Below, piece after piece: positions 1-7,365 of a stretch of DNA of 64,000 nucleotides. The stretch's first letter is position 1. Each line of letters begins with the position of its first letter. The notes beneath the pieces were generated by a model. It ran no database searches, was not told the origin of the DNA, and saw nothing but the letters and a program-made list of their open reading frames with translations. Origin of the DNA: an uncultured Bacteroidia bacterium (GTDB lineage: Bacteria > Bacteroidota > Bacteroidia > Bacteroidales > UBA932); contig CADAND010000014.1 in the NCBI GenBank assembly GCA_902789245.1, positions 1-64,000 of the forward strand. Reading direction: 5' to 3'. The position numbers and the translations under genes are program-made.

Positions 1-139
1 ATGACTATCTTCGCGTCATCGATGTAAACCGATATCAGGACGTCGTTGTCCGATCTATTTAATAATCAATGTCGGTAAACCTATTTCAGGACTAGACAAA
101 CCCCGGGAGAACCGACTTCCGTCCTCACTGGTGGTCATT
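1..139. other. Leading intergenic segment, no gene seen
   Basis: I see no convincing coding region or RNA here. A TATCTTCG word at positions 6-13 resembles the Bacteroidota -7 element, but only a few codons follow it before a stop. The segment could be the tail of an intergenic region whose upstream gene lies outside the window. Confidence 0.4.
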
Positions 140-169
140 TTTGAGGATGGAGATTATTCCGTACCTTTG
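140..169 (+). promoter_or_regulatory. Promoter of hrpB
   Basis: A TTTG at 140-143 is followed after 18 nt by TACCTTTG at 162-169, matching the Bacteroidota pattern TTTG-N18/19-TAnnTTTG. The first plausible ATG is at 175, only five bases past the box, so the transcript would be leaderless or nearly so. Confidence 0.65.
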
Positions 170-174
170 TGTGT

Positions 175-2871
175 ATGATTTCGGTCGACCTGCCTGTGAT
201 GGAGATCGCCGGCGCCGTGAATGAGGCGCTGGCGGTCTCGCCGCGTCTGGTGGTTACGGCGCCGCCGGGGGCCGGCAAGTCGACCGTCCTGCCCCTGACC
301 ATCTTGTATGGCAGCCATCCCGATTCTCTGCCAGGGGCAGAAACACCATTATTTGCCCCTGACAAATCAATTTTCACTGTGCAAGGGGCAAATACACCCC
401 TTTTTGCCCCTGATACAAAGATCTTGGTGTTGGAACCGCGGCGGATCGCAGCGCGGCAGATCGCAGAGCGCATGGCCGCGCTGCTGGGCGAGCCGGTCGG
501 CCGAACGGTCGGCTACCGGATCCGCTTCGAGAGCCGCGTGAGCGCAGCAACGCGGATCGAGGTGCTGACCGAAGGCATCCTGACGCGGATGCTGGTGGAC
601 GACCCGGCCCTGGAGGGCGTCGGGGTCGTCATTTTTGACGAATTTCACGAACGGAGCCTGCAGAGCGACGTGGCCCTGGCGCTGACCCGCGAGGCGCAGG
701 CGCTGCTGCGGCCGGACCTGCGCATCCTGCTGATGTCGGCGACCATCGACACGGAGGTGCTGTGCCGGGCGCTGGACGCCCCGCTCATCGAGAGCGCGGG
801 GCGGATGTTCCCGGTGGAAATCAAGCATACGCCGGAGGAGGCCACGGCCGAGAACGTGGCGGAACGCGTGGCGCACTGGGTGCGGGTGGCGCTTCGGGAG
901 CACGATGGCGACGTGCTGGCGTTCCTGCCCGGCGAGGGGGAGATCCGCCGCTGCGCGGAATTGCTGGACGGACTCGGTGGCCGGGTCGGGGAGATTCCCG
1001 GTCAAGCCGGGAATGACAGAATTGCCGGGAAAGATAACATAGAAGTATATCCGCTTTACGGCCTGCTGTCGCCGGAACAGCAGCGGGCGGCCATCGCCCC
1101 GAGCCCGGCCGGAAGCCGGAAGGTGGTGCTGGCGACGCCCATCGCCGAGACCTCGCTGACCATCGAGGGTGTGCGGGTGGTCGTGGACGGCGGCTTCTGC
1201 CGACGGCTGGTCTTCGACCCGCAGAACGCCCTGAGCCGCCTGGAGACGGTGCGCATCAGCCGCGACATGGCCGACCAGCGCAGCGGCCGGGCGGGTCGGG
1301 TGGCGCCGGGCATCTGCTACCGGCTCTGGAGCCCCGCCACGCAGGCCAGGATGGCCGCAACACGCGTCCCGGAGATCCTCGAAGCGGATCTCGCGGGGAC
1401 GGCGCTGGACGCCGCAGCGTGGGGAGAGAGCCAGTTGGCAGCGCTCCCCTGGCTGACCCCGCCGCCAGCTACGCACGTAGCCCAGGCGACGCAACTGCTC
1501 AGCCTGCTGGGCGCCCTGGACGATGCCGGGCGCATCACACCGCACGGCCGCTCCCTCGCCGCCCTGCCCTGCCATCCCCGCATCGCCCAAATGCTCCTCG
1601 CAGCTGGGCCGGAAAAGGAATTGGCGGCGGAGATGGCCGCACTGCTGGAAGAACGGGATCCGCTGGCGGCCAACGACCACGACGCCGCGCTGACCACGCG
1701 CCTCGACGCCCTGCGCCGCGCCGGCCGCAGCGGCCGCTGGGGCCGCATCGTCCAGATGGCGGAGCAGTACCGCGCGCTGGCCGAAAAGTCGGCGCCGAAA
1801 ACGGCCAAAAACGGCACCGACCCCACTTTTGAAACCGGCCTCGGCGCCAAAAACAGCCAAAATCGGCACCGAGATGAAGAGATTCCGGGTCAAGCCCGGA
1901 ATGACTATTATCTGGTCGGAAGACTGCTGGCGGCGGCGTACCCCGAGCGGGTGGCGAAAGCATTGCCCGAAGGGCGGGGCCATTTCCAGCTCGCGACGGG
2001 CGAGCGCGCGGCGGTGGCGCCGGAAGATGCGCTGTCCGCCTGCGAATGGCTCGCCGTGGCCTCGCTGAGCGTCCGGCCCGGCGGCGAAGGTCGCATCTTC
2101 CTGGCAGCCCCGGTGGATCCCGAAGACCTGCCGGAGCTGATCCGAACGCGCGACCGCGTGGTCTGGGACAGCAAGGCCGGCGCCGCGCTCGCCCGTCGCG
2201 AACGCCGCATCGGCACCCTGCTGGTGGACGCCAGGCCCCTTTCGGAGGGCGTCCGGGAGCAGCTGACGCAGGTCATCTGCGAAGCGGCGCAGAAAGAGGG
2301 GACGGCCATGCTCGATTTCTCGGACGAAGTCGGAAATCTCCAGCGACGGGTCGCGGCCGTGGCCGCGTGGCACCCGGAACTGGCGCTGCCGGACCTGTCC
2401 ACGGAGGCCGTGCTGCAGAGCGCCCCGGACTGGCTGCCGCCTTTCGTGGGCCGCGCCACCACCGTCGCAGAATTGAAGAAGATCGACCTCTGCGCGGCCC
2501 TCTGGACCCTGCTCGATTACGCGCAGCAGCAGGCCGTCGAACGTCTTGCGCCCGCGCACATCGCCGTACCGACCGGCAGCCACATCCGCGTGGAATATCG
2601 CCAGGGCGCCGAAGCTCCCGTCCTGCGCGTCCGCCTGCAGGAGTGCTTCGGCCTGCTGGATACGCCCCGCGTGGACGATGGCCGGCGGCCCGTCCTGATG
2701 GAACTGCTCTCCCCCGGGTACAAACCCGTCCAGCTGACCGCCGACCTGCGCAGCTTCTGGAGCGGAACTTATTTTGAGGTCCGCAAAGAGCTGCGCCGGC
2801 GCTATCCCAAGCATGCCTGGCCGGACAACCCCCTCGAAGCAGAAGCCGTCCGGGGGGTGAAACGAAAATAG
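175..2871 (+). CDS. hrpB: ATP-dependent helicase HrpB (DEAH family) with repeat insertions
   Basis: This is a DEAH-box RNA helicase-like protein of 898 residues. It shows Walker A (PPGAGKST, residues 31-37), DEFHERS, SATID, AETSLTIEG and QRSGRAGR motifs, plus the HrpB-specific C-terminal region. The cellular role of HrpB is poorly defined. I chose the ATG at 175 because the in-frame GTG at 169 overlaps the promoter box. Three places are longer than in typical HrpB. Residues about 46-81 hold two tandem GANTPLFAPD-like units. A palindromic repeat reads through as EIPGQAGND at 993-1017. A third insert at 1789-1905 combines a 32-bp duplication with a second copy of the palindrome. All keep the frame and lie between conserved motifs, so the protein may still fold. 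Confidence 0.93.
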   Translation: MISVDLPVMEIAGAVNEALAVSPRLVVTAPPGAGKSTVLPLTILYGSHPDSLPGAETPLFAPDKSIFTVQGANTPLFAPDTKILVLEPRRIAARQIAERMAALLGEPVGRTVGYRIRFESRVSAATRIEVLTEGILTRMLVDDPALEGVGVVIFDEFHERSLQSDVALALTREAQALLRPDLRILLMSATIDTEVLCRALDAPLIESAGRMFPVEIKHTPEEATAENVAERVAHWVRVALREHDGDVLAFLPGEGEIRRCAELLDGLGGRVGEIPGQAGNDRIAGKDNIEVYPLYGLLSPEQQRAAIAPSPAGSRKVVLATPIAETSLTIEGVRVVVDGGFCRRLVFDPQNALSRLETVRISRDMADQRSGRAGRVAPGICYRLWSPATQARMAATRVPEILEADLAGTALDAAAWGESQLAALPWLTPPPATHVAQATQLLSLLGALDDAGRITPHGRSLAALPCHPRIAQMLLAAGPEKELAAEMAALLEERDPLAANDHDAALTTRLDALRRAGRSGRWGRIVQMAEQYRALAEKSAPKTAKNGTDPTFETGLGAKNSQNRHRDEEIPGQARNDYYLVGRLLAAAYPERVAKALPEGRGHFQLATGERAAVAPEDALSACEWLAVASLSVRPGGEGRIFLAAPVDPEDLPELIRTRDRVVWDSKAGAALARRERRIGTLLVDARPLSEGVREQLTQVICEAAQKEGTAMLDFSDEVGNLQRRVAAVAAWHPELALPDLSTEAVLQSAPDWLPPFVGRATTVAELKKIDLCAALWTLLDYAQQQAVERLAPAHIAVPTGSHIRVEYRQGAEAPVLRVRLQECFGLLDTPRVDDGRRPVLMELLSPGYKPVQLTADLRSFWSGTYFEVRKELRRRYPKHAWPDNPLEAEAVRGVKRK
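333..411. repeat. Two tandem small hairpin repeats inside hrpB
   Basis: AGGGGCA pairs with TGCCCCT at 333-360, and the same arrangement recurs at 384-411. The two units share most of their sequence, including a following ACAAA. They are translated in frame as two similar peptides, GAETPLFAPD and GANTPLFAPD. They sit between Walker A and the LEPRR motif of the helicase. Confidence 0.8.
993..1017 (+). repeat. 25-bp palindromic repeat, copy 1 (inside hrpB)
   Basis: A palindrome with core ATTCCCGG-tcaag-CCGGGAAT followed by GAC. It is an in-frame insertion read as IPGQAGND. It matches the copies at 1881, 27366 and 60589 (minus strand) with one or two changes. Confidence 0.85.
1789..1872. repeat. 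Duplicated 32-bp unit inside hrpB
   Basis: Positions 1789-1820 and 1841-1872 match at 29 of 32 bases, 52 bp apart, and are translated in different contexts. The pair lies directly before a palindromic repeat copy. It appears to be an insertion in the linker between the helicase core and the C-terminal HrpB domain. Confidence 0.8.
1881..1905 (+). repeat. 25-bp palindromic repeat, copy 2 (inside hrpB)
   Basis: Core TTCCGGGTCAAGCCCGGAA, with the arms pairing around TCAAG. It is read in frame as EIPGQARNDYY, directly before the conserved VGRLLAAAYPERV of HrpB. Confidence 0.88.
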
Positions 2872-2875
2872 CGGA

Positions 2876-3730
2876 TTATGCCTCGAAGCTGCCCATCGCG
2901 AGCGCGTCGAGGACCCATTTCTGGAACGGGGGAACAATGCGGCCCTCCAGCGACTGCATATAGAGGGCACGAATGGCGACGAAGGGCCTGATCTCCTCTT
3001 CGATTTCATCGATCCGGCAGTCCTGGCCGAAATACGCCTTCAGGAAAGCGTGCCAGAACCGCAGGGAGGTGGGTTTGTCCGTATGGTACATTTCCTTCAT
3101 GACTTCTTCACGGAGCAGACTCATGGAGATCATGGCCATGCCGAAGTCAAACATCGGATTTCCCTGCCCGAATTCCCCCAGGTCGATGAACCAGGCCTTG
3201 TCTCCCGAGAAGATCGCATTTCCGAAGTGCATGTCACCATGAAGGGCCGTGCAGGATTCAGGAACCCTGTCAATGAAGCGGAGGATCCTGTCCTTGGATT
3301 CATCGGGCAGGAAGGGAGAATCCTTGACGATGCCGCGGTAGGTCTCCCGGGCTGAAGGGAACATCCCCGCAGGAACGACTGTTGCGTGGAGCCCCTTGCA
3401 CATGGAGGCAAAACGGGAGGCAAGTTCTTCGGCCGCCTCCGGGTTCTCCCCGACGGCCCGGGCAAAGGATTTCTTGTCCGGCATCCGCCTGAAAATCAAC
3501 CCCATGCGACCGTCCGGCGACGTGACGAGCTCGCCCGGTTCCGGTGTCGGGATCCCGAGCGCGTAGACTTTCCGGGCCCGGTCATACTCGTCAAGCGCCA
3601 TTTGCTTCTGCTCCAGAGCGTACAGCTTCATCATGACATCGGGATTCTCCCGATGGTTGAAGCTTTCCCCCCAGCGCCCTCCGCCGGTGAGAACATAGTC
3701 TTCCAGATTGATGACCCTGATTGTGTCCAT
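2876..3730 (-). CDS. Aminoglycoside phosphotransferase-like kinase (TIGR02172-type)
   Basis: A 284-residue protein of the aminoglycoside/choline kinase fold. It has the catalytic-loop motif LHGDMHFGN (H164, D166) and the metal-binding FIDLGEFGQGNPMFDFG segment (D183). The N-terminal half contains a glycine-rich loop (LTGGGRWGESF) and a probable nucleotide-binding lysine. It resembles the Fibrobacter-type paralogous family TIGR02172, whose substrate is unknown. It is unlikely to be a genuine antibiotic-resistance gene. It is transcribed convergently with hrpB, with four bases between the stop codons, and divergently from queD, so it appears to be a single-gene unit. The fold assignment is firm; the substrate is not. 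Confidence 0.8.
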   Translation of the reverse strand: MDTIRVINLEDYVLTGGGRWGESFNHRENPDVMMKLYALEQKQMALDEYDRARKVYALGIPTPEPGELVTSPDGRMGLIFRRMPDKKSFARAVGENPEAAEELASRFASMCKGLHATVVPAGMFPSARETYRGIVKDSPFLPDESKDRILRFIDRVPESCTALHGDMHFGNAIFSGDKAWFIDLGEFGQGNPMFDFGMAMISMSLLREEVMKEMYHTDKPTSLRFWHAFLKAYFGQDCRIDEIEEEIRPFVAIRALYMQSLEGRIVPPFQKWVLDALAMGSFEA

Positions 3731-3778
3731 GACCGTTTATCTTGTTCGCGCAAGTTACTCATTTTGCAGCAATTTTTC

Positions 3779-3786
3779 TATCTTTG
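3779..3786 (+). promoter_or_regulatory. -7 element of the queD-folE operon
   Basis: TATCTTTG ends seven bases before the queD ATG at 3794, implying a leaderless or very short-leader transcript. No well-spaced -33 TTG is obvious. Confidence 0.55.
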
Positions 3787-3793
3787 CGGCACC

Positions 3794-4123
3794 ATGTTCT
3801 ATGTCTCCAAGAAAATCCGCATCGCGGCGAGCCACCACCTGGAGGTGGACTACCCCACGAAATGCGCCCGGCCGCACGGACACAATTACGAAATCGAGGT
3901 CTTCTGCAAGTCCAGGGACCTTGACGTGAACGGGATGGTGGTGGACTTCAAGACCATCAAGGAGCGCGTGACCGACCGGCTCGACCACCGCAACCTCAAC
4001 GAGGTCCTGCCCTTCAACCCCACCGCGGAGAACCTCGCCCGCTGGATCTGCGAACAGATTCCGGACTGTTACAAAGTCGTCGTCAAGGAGACGGAAGACA
4101 ACACTGCAACGTACGAATTATGA
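3794..4123 (+). CDS. queD: 6-carboxytetrahydropterin synthase QueD (PTPS-I type)
   Basis: A 109-residue COG0720 enzyme that converts dihydroneopterin triphosphate to 6-carboxytetrahydropterin in queuosine biosynthesis. It has zinc-ligand histidines in SHH (14-15) and HGH (28-30), the catalytic cysteine C24 in the CxxxHGHNY signature, LDHRNLNEV and a C-terminal glutamate (KETEDNTATYE). The ATG at 3794 follows the -7 box by seven bases and gives the normal family length. Its stop overlaps the folE start (ATGA), so the two are probably translationally coupled. FolE makes its substrate. The second half is nearly identical to the paralogue at 4706, indicating a fairly recent duplication or gene conversion. 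Confidence 0.92.
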   Translation: MFYVSKKIRIAASHHLEVDYPTKCARPHGHNYEIEVFCKSRDLDVNGMVVDFKTIKERVTDRLDHRNLNEVLPFNPTAENLARWICEQIPDCYKVVVKETEDNTATYEL

Positions 4124-4713
4124 TAACGGAAGAACAAGCCAGACAGCATATCCGCGAACTGCTGGAATACATCGGAGATGACCCGACGCGCACGGGTCTG
4201 CAGGACACCCCGGACCGGATGATCCGGATGTTCCGCGAGATGTTCCGCGGCTACGACCCCGCCCAGGCCCCCAAAGTGACGACCTTCCCCAACGGGCAGG
4301 ACGGCATCATCTATGACGACATGGTCGTGGACTGCGGCCCCTTCTACTCCGTGTGCGAGCACCACTGCCGCACTTTCTTCGGCGACTACTGGTTCGCCTA
4401 TCTGCCCAATCCGAAAGGCCGCATTCTGGGACTGAGCAAGATCGGGCGCGTGGTGGACTACTGCGCCGCCCGGCTGCAGGTCCAGGAGCGCCTGGTGCAT
4501 GACGTCGTGGAGATGCTGACCGAGGCGCTCGGGACGGAAAATCCGCCGCTGGGCATGGCGCTGATGATGCGCGGACGGCACATGTGCAAAGAGAGCCGCG
4601 GCGTGCGCAAGAGCGGCGTGATGACATCGACCTACCTCACCGGCTCCTTCCGCACCAACGCGCAGACGCGTAACGAGTTCCTGAGCTACATCGACAAGAG
4701 CGGCAATGTATAG
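4120..4713 (+). CDS. folE: GTP cyclohydrolase I
   Basis: A 197-residue type IA GTP cyclohydrolase that forms 7,8-dihydroneopterin triphosphate, the shared precursor of folate and queuosine. Zinc-binding residues are visible: C79 and H82 in CEHH, and C156 in HMCKESRGVRK. The TGSFRTN C-terminal motif is also present. The length is normal. It overlaps queD by four bases upstream and the second queD-like gene by eight bases downstream. This places it physically between two pterin enzymes that use its product. Confidence 0.96.
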   Translation: MITEEQARQHIRELLEYIGDDPTRTGLQDTPDRMIRMFREMFRGYDPAQAPKVTTFPNGQDGIIYDDMVVDCGPFYSVCEHHCRTFFGDYWFAYLPNPKGRILGLSKIGRVVDYCAARLQVQERLVHDVVEMLTEALGTENPPLGMALMMRGRHMCKESRGVRKSGVMTSTYLTGSFRTNAQTRNEFLSYIDKSGNV

Positions 4714-5035
4714 GGTCAAGAAAACCATGGAAGTGGCGGCGAGCCACCGTATTTCCTTCGCCGGCGGTACGCAGGTGGAGCCCGACCACGGCCACAACTG
4801 GAAAATCACCGTCTACTGCGCGGCCGAGGAGCTGGACGCCGACGGGATGGTGGTCGACTTCTGCGACATCGAGCACCGCATCTGCGGAGCGCTGGACCAC
4901 CGCGACCTCAACGAGGTTCTGCCCTTCAACCCCACCACCGAGAACCTCGCCCGCTGGATCTGCGACCAGATCCCGCAGTGCTACAAGGTCGAGGTGGAGG
5001 AGTCTCCCGGCAACGAAGCTTCCTACGAAAAATGA
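4706..5035 (+). CDS. PTPS-III-type 6-pyruvoyltetrahydropterin synthase homologue
   Basis: A 109-residue COG0720 paralogue of the upstream QueD. It keeps the zinc histidines (H14, H28, H30) and LDHRDLNEV. The catalytic cysteine position is V24 and is followed by E25, giving VEPDHGH. The ExxHGH arrangement is the signature described for PTPS-III proteins, which make 6-hydroxymethyl-dihydropterin and so replace dihydroneopterin aldolase (FolB) in folate synthesis. Position directly after folE fits that role. The start overlaps the folE end, and the stop overlaps the next start (ATGA at 5032-5035). Family membership is certain; the folate role is inferred from motif and context. Confidence 0.85.
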   Translation: MYRVKKTMEVAASHRISFAGGTQVEPDHGHNWKITVYCAAEELDADGMVVDFCDIEHRICGALDHRDLNEVLPFNPTTENLARWICDQIPQCYKVEVEESPGNEASYEK

Positions 5036-6195
5036 GAATTGCCATCATCGGCGGCGGAGCGGCCGGGTGCTTTTGCGCCATCGGCCTGAAGCGCCGTCTG
5101 CCGGACGCCGAGGTGACGGTCTACGAAGCAGGGCCGAAGCTCCTGTCCAAGGTGGCCGTGACCGGCGGAGGCCGGTGTAATCTCACAAATTCTTTCCGCG
5201 ACGTGCATCGCCTCGGCGAGGTCTACCCGCGCGGCGAACAGCTGATGCGGCGCGCCCTGGCGGCCTTCAGCCACGAGGACACGATGCGCTGGTTCGAGGC
5301 GGAAGGGGTCCGGCTGACGATCCAGGAGGACCAGTGCGTCTTCCCCGTCAGCCAGGACGCGATGCAGATTGTCCGCACGCTGGAGCGCTGCCTGCGGGAT
5401 GTGGGCGTACGCGTCCGGCTCAACACGCCCGTCGAGCGGGTCGAGGACCTGGACGCGGACCGCATCGTGGTAACCACGGGCGGTAGCTCCCGCGAAAAGC
5501 TGGAACGGCTGCTGCCGGCGGGCGTCGAAGTGACGCCCTGCGTGCCGTCGCTCTTCACCCTGAAGATTCCCGACGAGGCTCTTCGCGCCCTGATGGGCAC
5601 GGTCGTAGAGCAGGCGTCGCTGGCCCTGGCCGGAACCAGATTCCGCGCAGCGGGCACCCTCCTGCTGACCGACTGGGGCGTGAGCGGCCCCGCGACGCTG
5701 CGCCTGTCTTCCTACGCCGCCCGCCACCTGGCGGAGAACGGCTACACGGGCACGCTGCTCATAGGTTGGCTGGACGCCCCCGAAGCGGCCGCCCGCGAAT
5801 GGATCGCCGCGACCGCCGCGGCGAACCCCCGCAAACAAGCCTCCGGAACGCCTCCGGCGGGCCTGACCGCCCGGCTGTGGCGGCACCTGCTGGGACGTGC
5901 CGGGCTGCGGGAGGACCTGCGCTGGGCTGAACTCGGCAGCAAGGGCGCCGCGCGCCTGGCCGCCACCCTCACGGCCGACGCCTACCCCGTCGCCGGCCGC
6001 GCCCGCTTCAAGGAGGAATTCGTCACCTGCGGCGGCGTGGCGCTGTCGGGCGTAAACCTGAATACGCTCGAATCGAAAACCCGCCCCGGACTCTTCTTCG
6101 CCGGAGAGGTCCTGGACCTGGATGCCGTCACGGGCGGATTCAACCTCCAGGCCGCCTGGTCCACCGCCGCGCTCGTGGCCGCCGCGATGAAATAA
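5032..6195 (+). CDS. HI0933/BaiN-family NAD(P)/FAD-dependent oxidoreductase
   Basis: A 387-residue flavoprotein of the HI0933 (YhiN/BaiN) family. It has an N-terminal FAD-binding Rossmann motif (IIGGGAAG, residues 5-12), the family signature SKVAVTGGGRCNLTN, and a C-terminal FAD-contact segment, LDLDAVTGGFNLQAAWSTAA. The reaction in most members is unknown; one gut homologue reduces bile-acid intermediates, which does not transfer here. It is coupled to the preceding pterin gene by a four-base ATGA overlap and is the last gene of the queD-folE operon. A direct pathway link to pterins is not obvious. Confidence 0.88.
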   Translation: MRIAIIGGGAAGCFCAIGLKRRLPDAEVTVYEAGPKLLSKVAVTGGGRCNLTNSFRDVHRLGEVYPRGEQLMRRALAAFSHEDTMRWFEAEGVRLTIQEDQCVFPVSQDAMQIVRTLERCLRDVGVRVRLNTPVERVEDLDADRIVVTTGGSSREKLERLLPAGVEVTPCVPSLFTLKIPDEALRALMGTVVEQASLALAGTRFRAAGTLLLTDWGVSGPATLRLSSYAARHLAENGYTGTLLIGWLDAPEAAAREWIAATAAANPRKQASGTPPAGLTARLWRHLLGRAGLREDLRWAELGSKGAARLAATLTADAYPVAGRARFKEEFVTCGGVALSGVNLNTLESKTRPGLFFAGEVLDLDAVTGGFNLQAAWSTAALVAAAMK

Positions 6196-6210
6196 TATGG
6201 AGAAAATGTG

Positions 6211-6218
6211 TATATTTG
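6211..6218 (+). promoter_or_regulatory. -7 element before the serine palmitoyltransferase homologue
   Basis: TATATTTG lies 28 bases before the ATG at 6247, in a short AT-rich gap after the flavoprotein gene. It probably drives the four-gene run ending at malQ. Confidence 0.5.
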
Positions 6219-6246
6219 CATGTTGTACTAAAATAGAACCGTACGA

Positions 6247-7359
6247 ATGAAAAAAATTTTAAACGAGCTCTGCAGCAAAGATAAGCGTGCAGTCGAGGCA
6301 AGGGCCAACGGAATCTATCCCTACTACCGTCCCATTTCCTCCGGTCAGGATCCGATCGTCACCATGGCTGACGGCAGCAAGGTCCTGATGTTCGGCTCCA
6401 ACTCCTATCTCGGACTTTCCGACGACCCCCGCCTCAAGGAGGCCGCCATCAAAGCAATAGAAAAATACGGTACCAGCTGCTCCGGCAGCCGCTTCCTCAA
6501 CGGCACCCTCGACATTCACGAGGAGCTGGAGGCGAAGCTGGCGAAGTTCGTGGGCAAGGAAGCGGCCGTAACCTACAGCACCGGCTTCCAGGTGAACCTG
6601 GGCGTCGTGGGTTGCCTCGGTTTCCGCGGCGGCTTCATCTTCCTGGACGCCCTGGACCATGCCTGCATCATCGACGGCAGCCGCCTGAGTTTCAGCGAAG
6701 TGCGCAAGTTCCGCCACAACGATATGAGCGACCTCGAGAAGAAGCTCTGGCTTACCCCGCGCAACGCCCCGAAACTCATCGTGGTGGACGGCGTGTATTC
6801 GATGGAAGGCGACATCGCCCCGCTGCCCGACATCGTTCGGCTGGCCAAGAAATACAAGGCTTCCGTGATGGTGGACGACGCCCACGGCCTCGGCGTGATC
6901 GGCGAGAACGGCTCCGGCACCGCCAGCCACTTCGGCCTGACCAAGGAGACCGACCTCATCATGGGCACCTTCTCCAAGAGCTTCGGCTCGCTGGGCGGCT
7001 TCATCGCCGGCGACGCCAGCAAGGCCCTGGATATCATGATCGAAGAGCCGGAGCGCCGCGAGAACCTCTGGAAGGTCACGCGCTACGCGCAGGAGGCCTT
7101 CAAGAACGCGGGTTTCGACACCGGCCACACCCAGAGCCCGATCATCCCGCTCTTCGTGCGCGACACCATCAAGGCGATGACCATCGTCCCCATGGCCTAC
7201 AAGGCCGGCGTGTTCATCACCCCGGTGATCGCCCCGGCCGTGCCGGAGAACGACGTGCTGATCCGTTTCGCGCTGATGGCCACCCACACCACCGAGCAGG
7301 TGGACGAGGCCGTCGAGAAGCTCTCGAAGATCTTCCGCGAACTCGACATCATCAAATAA
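6247..7359 (+). CDS. spt: Serine palmitoyltransferase / alpha-oxoamine synthase homologue, internally shortened
   Basis: A 370-residue PLP-dependent alpha-oxoamine synthase. Most similar by motif to Bacteroidales serine palmitoyltransferases, which condense serine with acyl-CoA to start sphingolipid synthesis. It has NSYLGL, the YGTSCSGSRFLNGT segment, VDDAHGLGV and the PLP lysine K244 in TFSKSFGSLGG. Directly after GGFIAGD (residues 251-256) the sequence jumps to KALDIMIEEPERRENLW. The roughly 25-30 residues usually found here, which include the FSASMTP-like strand, are absent. The reading frame is intact, so this is an in-frame deletion or an assembly collapse near 7015-7023. Activity is therefore uncertain. 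An SDR follows after six bases. Confidence 0.8.
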   Translation: MKKILNELCSKDKRAVEARANGIYPYYRPISSGQDPIVTMADGSKVLMFGSNSYLGLSDDPRLKEAAIKAIEKYGTSCSGSRFLNGTLDIHEELEAKLAKFVGKEAAVTYSTGFQVNLGVVGCLGFRGGFIFLDALDHACIIDGSRLSFSEVRKFRHNDMSDLEKKLWLTPRNAPKLIVVDGVYSMEGDIAPLPDIVRLAKKYKASVMVDDAHGLGVIGENGSGTASHFGLTKETDLIMGTFSKSFGSLGGFIAGDASKALDIMIEEPERRENLWKVTRYAQEAFKNAGFDTGHTQSPIIPLFVRDTIKAMTIVPMAYKAGVFITPVIAPAVPENDVLIRFALMATHTTEQVDEAVEKLSKIFRELDIIK

Positions 7360-7365
7360 TTTTCC

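Noticed and set aside
333-411. CRISPR-like short repeats in hrpB
   Set aside because: Only two units, palindromic, directly adjacent and translated in frame; there are no spacers or cas genes.
2876-3730. Antibiotic-resistance aminoglycoside phosphotransferase
   Set aside because: Only the kinase fold is shared. The TIGR02172-like sequence and chromosomal context do not support a resistance function.
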